NCBI GenBank assembly: GCA_023427825.1
Contig: JAEZAI010000500.1
Span: 1-5,734, forward strand
Length of the DNA: 5,734 nucleotides
Origin: Actinomycetes bacterium
GTDB lineage: Bacteria > Actinomycetota > Acidimicrobiia > Acidimicrobiales > Microtrichaceae
Direction of reading: 5' to 3'
Under the pieces are notes generated by a model. The model was not told the DNA's origin. It saw only the letters and a program-made list of their open reading frames with translations, and did not search any database. A program made the translations under genes and the position numbers. This document shows, one piece after another, positions 4,707 through 5,734 of this stretch; the first letter of the stretch is position 1, and every line of letters begins with the position of its first letter.

Positions 4707-5734
4707 GTGACGATTCCCGTCTCCACGCCGTCGGCGCAGGGCATCGACGGGCACGCGCTCGTCAGGTTCATCGACGCCATCGAGGTCGATGCGGTCGTCG
4801 AGCCGCACGGCCTGATCATCCAGCGCCACGGTCACCGCGTCCTCGAGGCGTACTGGGCGCCGCACCGGGCCGAGCAGATCCGGCTCTGCTACTCGCTCAG
4901 CAAGTCCTTCACCGGCGTCGCGCTCGGCCTGGCGATCGACGACGGGCTGCTCTCGCTCGACGACCTGGTCGTCGACCATCTGCCCGACATGGCCGACGGC
5001 GTCGACGACCGGACCCGCCGCATGCGCATCCGCCACATCGCCTCGATGGCGACGGGCCACCACGACGAGACGCTCGTCGCCGCGCTCCTGACGGATCCGA
5101 AGGACCTCGTCGGTGCGTTCCTCCACCTGCCGCCCGAACACGAGCCCGGCACCTGGTTCGCCTACAACCAGCCGCCGGTCCTGGCGCTGGCCACGGTCCT
5201 CCAGCGCCTCACCGGGCGTCGACTCGTCGACCAGCTCCGCAGCCGAGTCCTGGACCCGATCGGCGTGGGCGATCTGCGTTGGCACCAATACCGGCCGGGC
5301 ATCGACGTCGGATTCTCGGGCGTGTTCACCGACCTCGACGCCATCGCCCGCCTCGGTCAGCTCCATCTGGACGGTGGACGGTGGGACGGCCGGCAGGTGC
5401 TGCCGGCTGGGTGGGTCGAGCTGGCGTCGTCGACCCAGACCGACAACAGCAACCGTCCCGAGCCCGACTGGAGCCAGGGGTACGGCTTCCAGCTGTGGCG
5501 CAATCGGCACGGCTACCGCGGCGACGGCGCGTACGGCCAGTACATGGTCGTCCTCCCCGAGCACGACACCGTCGTGGCGTTCTTCTCCCACACCGAACCG
5601 ATGCAGGCGTTCATGGACCTGCTGTGGTCGCACCTCCTCCCCGTGCTCGGGCCGTCCGAGGGCGCGGACGCTGGCGGTACCGGCGCCGACGGCGACCGGG
5701 CGATCGCCGAGCGGACCGCGGACCTGCGCGTCCC
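4707..5734 (+). CDS. Serine beta-lactamase-fold hydrolase (class C/COG1680 group), C-terminus cut off by window edge
   Basis: I read 342 residues with no stop before the edge. It belongs to the beta-lactamase-related serine hydrolases (esterases, D-aminopeptidases, transpeptidase-like enzymes). The nucleophile motif SxxK is S63-L-S-K66 in CYSLSKSFTG, the second motif is Y153-N in FAYNQPP, and the third is the G-D-G block at 272-274 in YRGDGAYGQY, standing where penicillin-binding proteins have KTG. DDLVVDHLP (85-93) and the RIRHIASMATG segment (107-117) are typical of the group. There is no signal peptide, so it is probably cytoplasmic. I chose the GTG at 4707, 28 bp after the toxin stop, because TIPVSTPSAQG is the usual N-terminus in my memory of the group. 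An in-frame ATG at 4641 would add 22 residues and overlap the toxin by 38 bp; neither has a clear Shine-Dalgarno. The substrate is unknown. Confidence 0.92.
   Translation, partial: MTIPVSTPSAQGIDGHALVRFIDAIEVDAVVEPHGLIIQRHGHRVLEAYWAPHRAEQIRLCYSLSKSFTGVALGLAIDDGLLSLDDLVVDHLPDMADGVDDRTRRMRIRHIASMATGHHDETLVAALLTDPKDLVGAFLHLPPEHEPGTWFAYNQPPVLALATVLQRLTGRRLVDQLRSRVLDPIGVGDLRWHQYRPGIDVGFSGVFTDLDAIARLGQLHLDGGRWDGRQVLPAGWVELASSTQTDNSNRPEPDWSQGYGFQLWRNRHGYRGDGAYGQYMVVLPEHDTVVAFFSHTEPMQAFMDLLWSHLLPVLGPSEGADAGGTGADGDRAIAERTADLRV

Noticed and set aside
4584..5633. Minus-strand open frame of 349 codons
   Set aside because: It is antisense to the serine hydrolase, whose SxxK and other motifs are clear on the plus strand. 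The translation is Val/Arg/Asp-rich with no recognisable domain.

Overview
The window is GC-rich throughout, with strong G/C preference at third codon positions. Together with GTG starts, a Thr/Ser-tract membrane protein, a leaderless-looking antitoxin start and an ABC-2 type ATPase, this points to a high-GC actinobacterium. Acidimicrobiia (Ilumatobacter-like) is my best guess, by style only. I see no rRNA, tRNA, CRISPR array, IS element or phage gene.

Layout. The left two thirds (1-3871) carries four minus-strand genes: the N-terminal part of an ABC-2 type transporter ATPase (running off the left edge), an unrecognised single-pass membrane protein with a six-cysteine outer domain, a lipoprotein of the endonuclease/exonuclease/phosphatase (EEP) fold, and a second unrecognised single-pass membrane protein. 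Gaps of 119-206 bp separate them, so they need not be one operon. A 175-bp divergent region (3872-4046) rich in dyads follows. The right third is plus strand: a Phd/YefM-type antitoxin, a PIN-domain (VapC-type) toxin overlapping it by one base, and, 28 bp on, a serine beta-lactamase-fold hydrolase that runs off the right edge.

How the genes work together. Only the toxin-antitoxin pair is a clear functional unit. The three complete minus-strand genes all encode proteins anchored at the membrane with domains predicted outside the cytoplasm, but nothing in the sequence ties them to one pathway.

The most unusual structure is a pair of 47-nt, 42/47-identical, same-orientation palindromic elements (769-815 and 2914-2960). 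Each lies just beyond the stop codon of a minus-strand gene. Their differences fall only in loops or at stem ends, as expected for a dispersed structured repeat. Other points worth checking are a hairpin that would bury the ribosome-binding site of the six-cysteine protein gene, dyads over the antitoxin start, and a pseudoknot-like pairing beyond the EEP gene. I see no clearly new multi-gene system.
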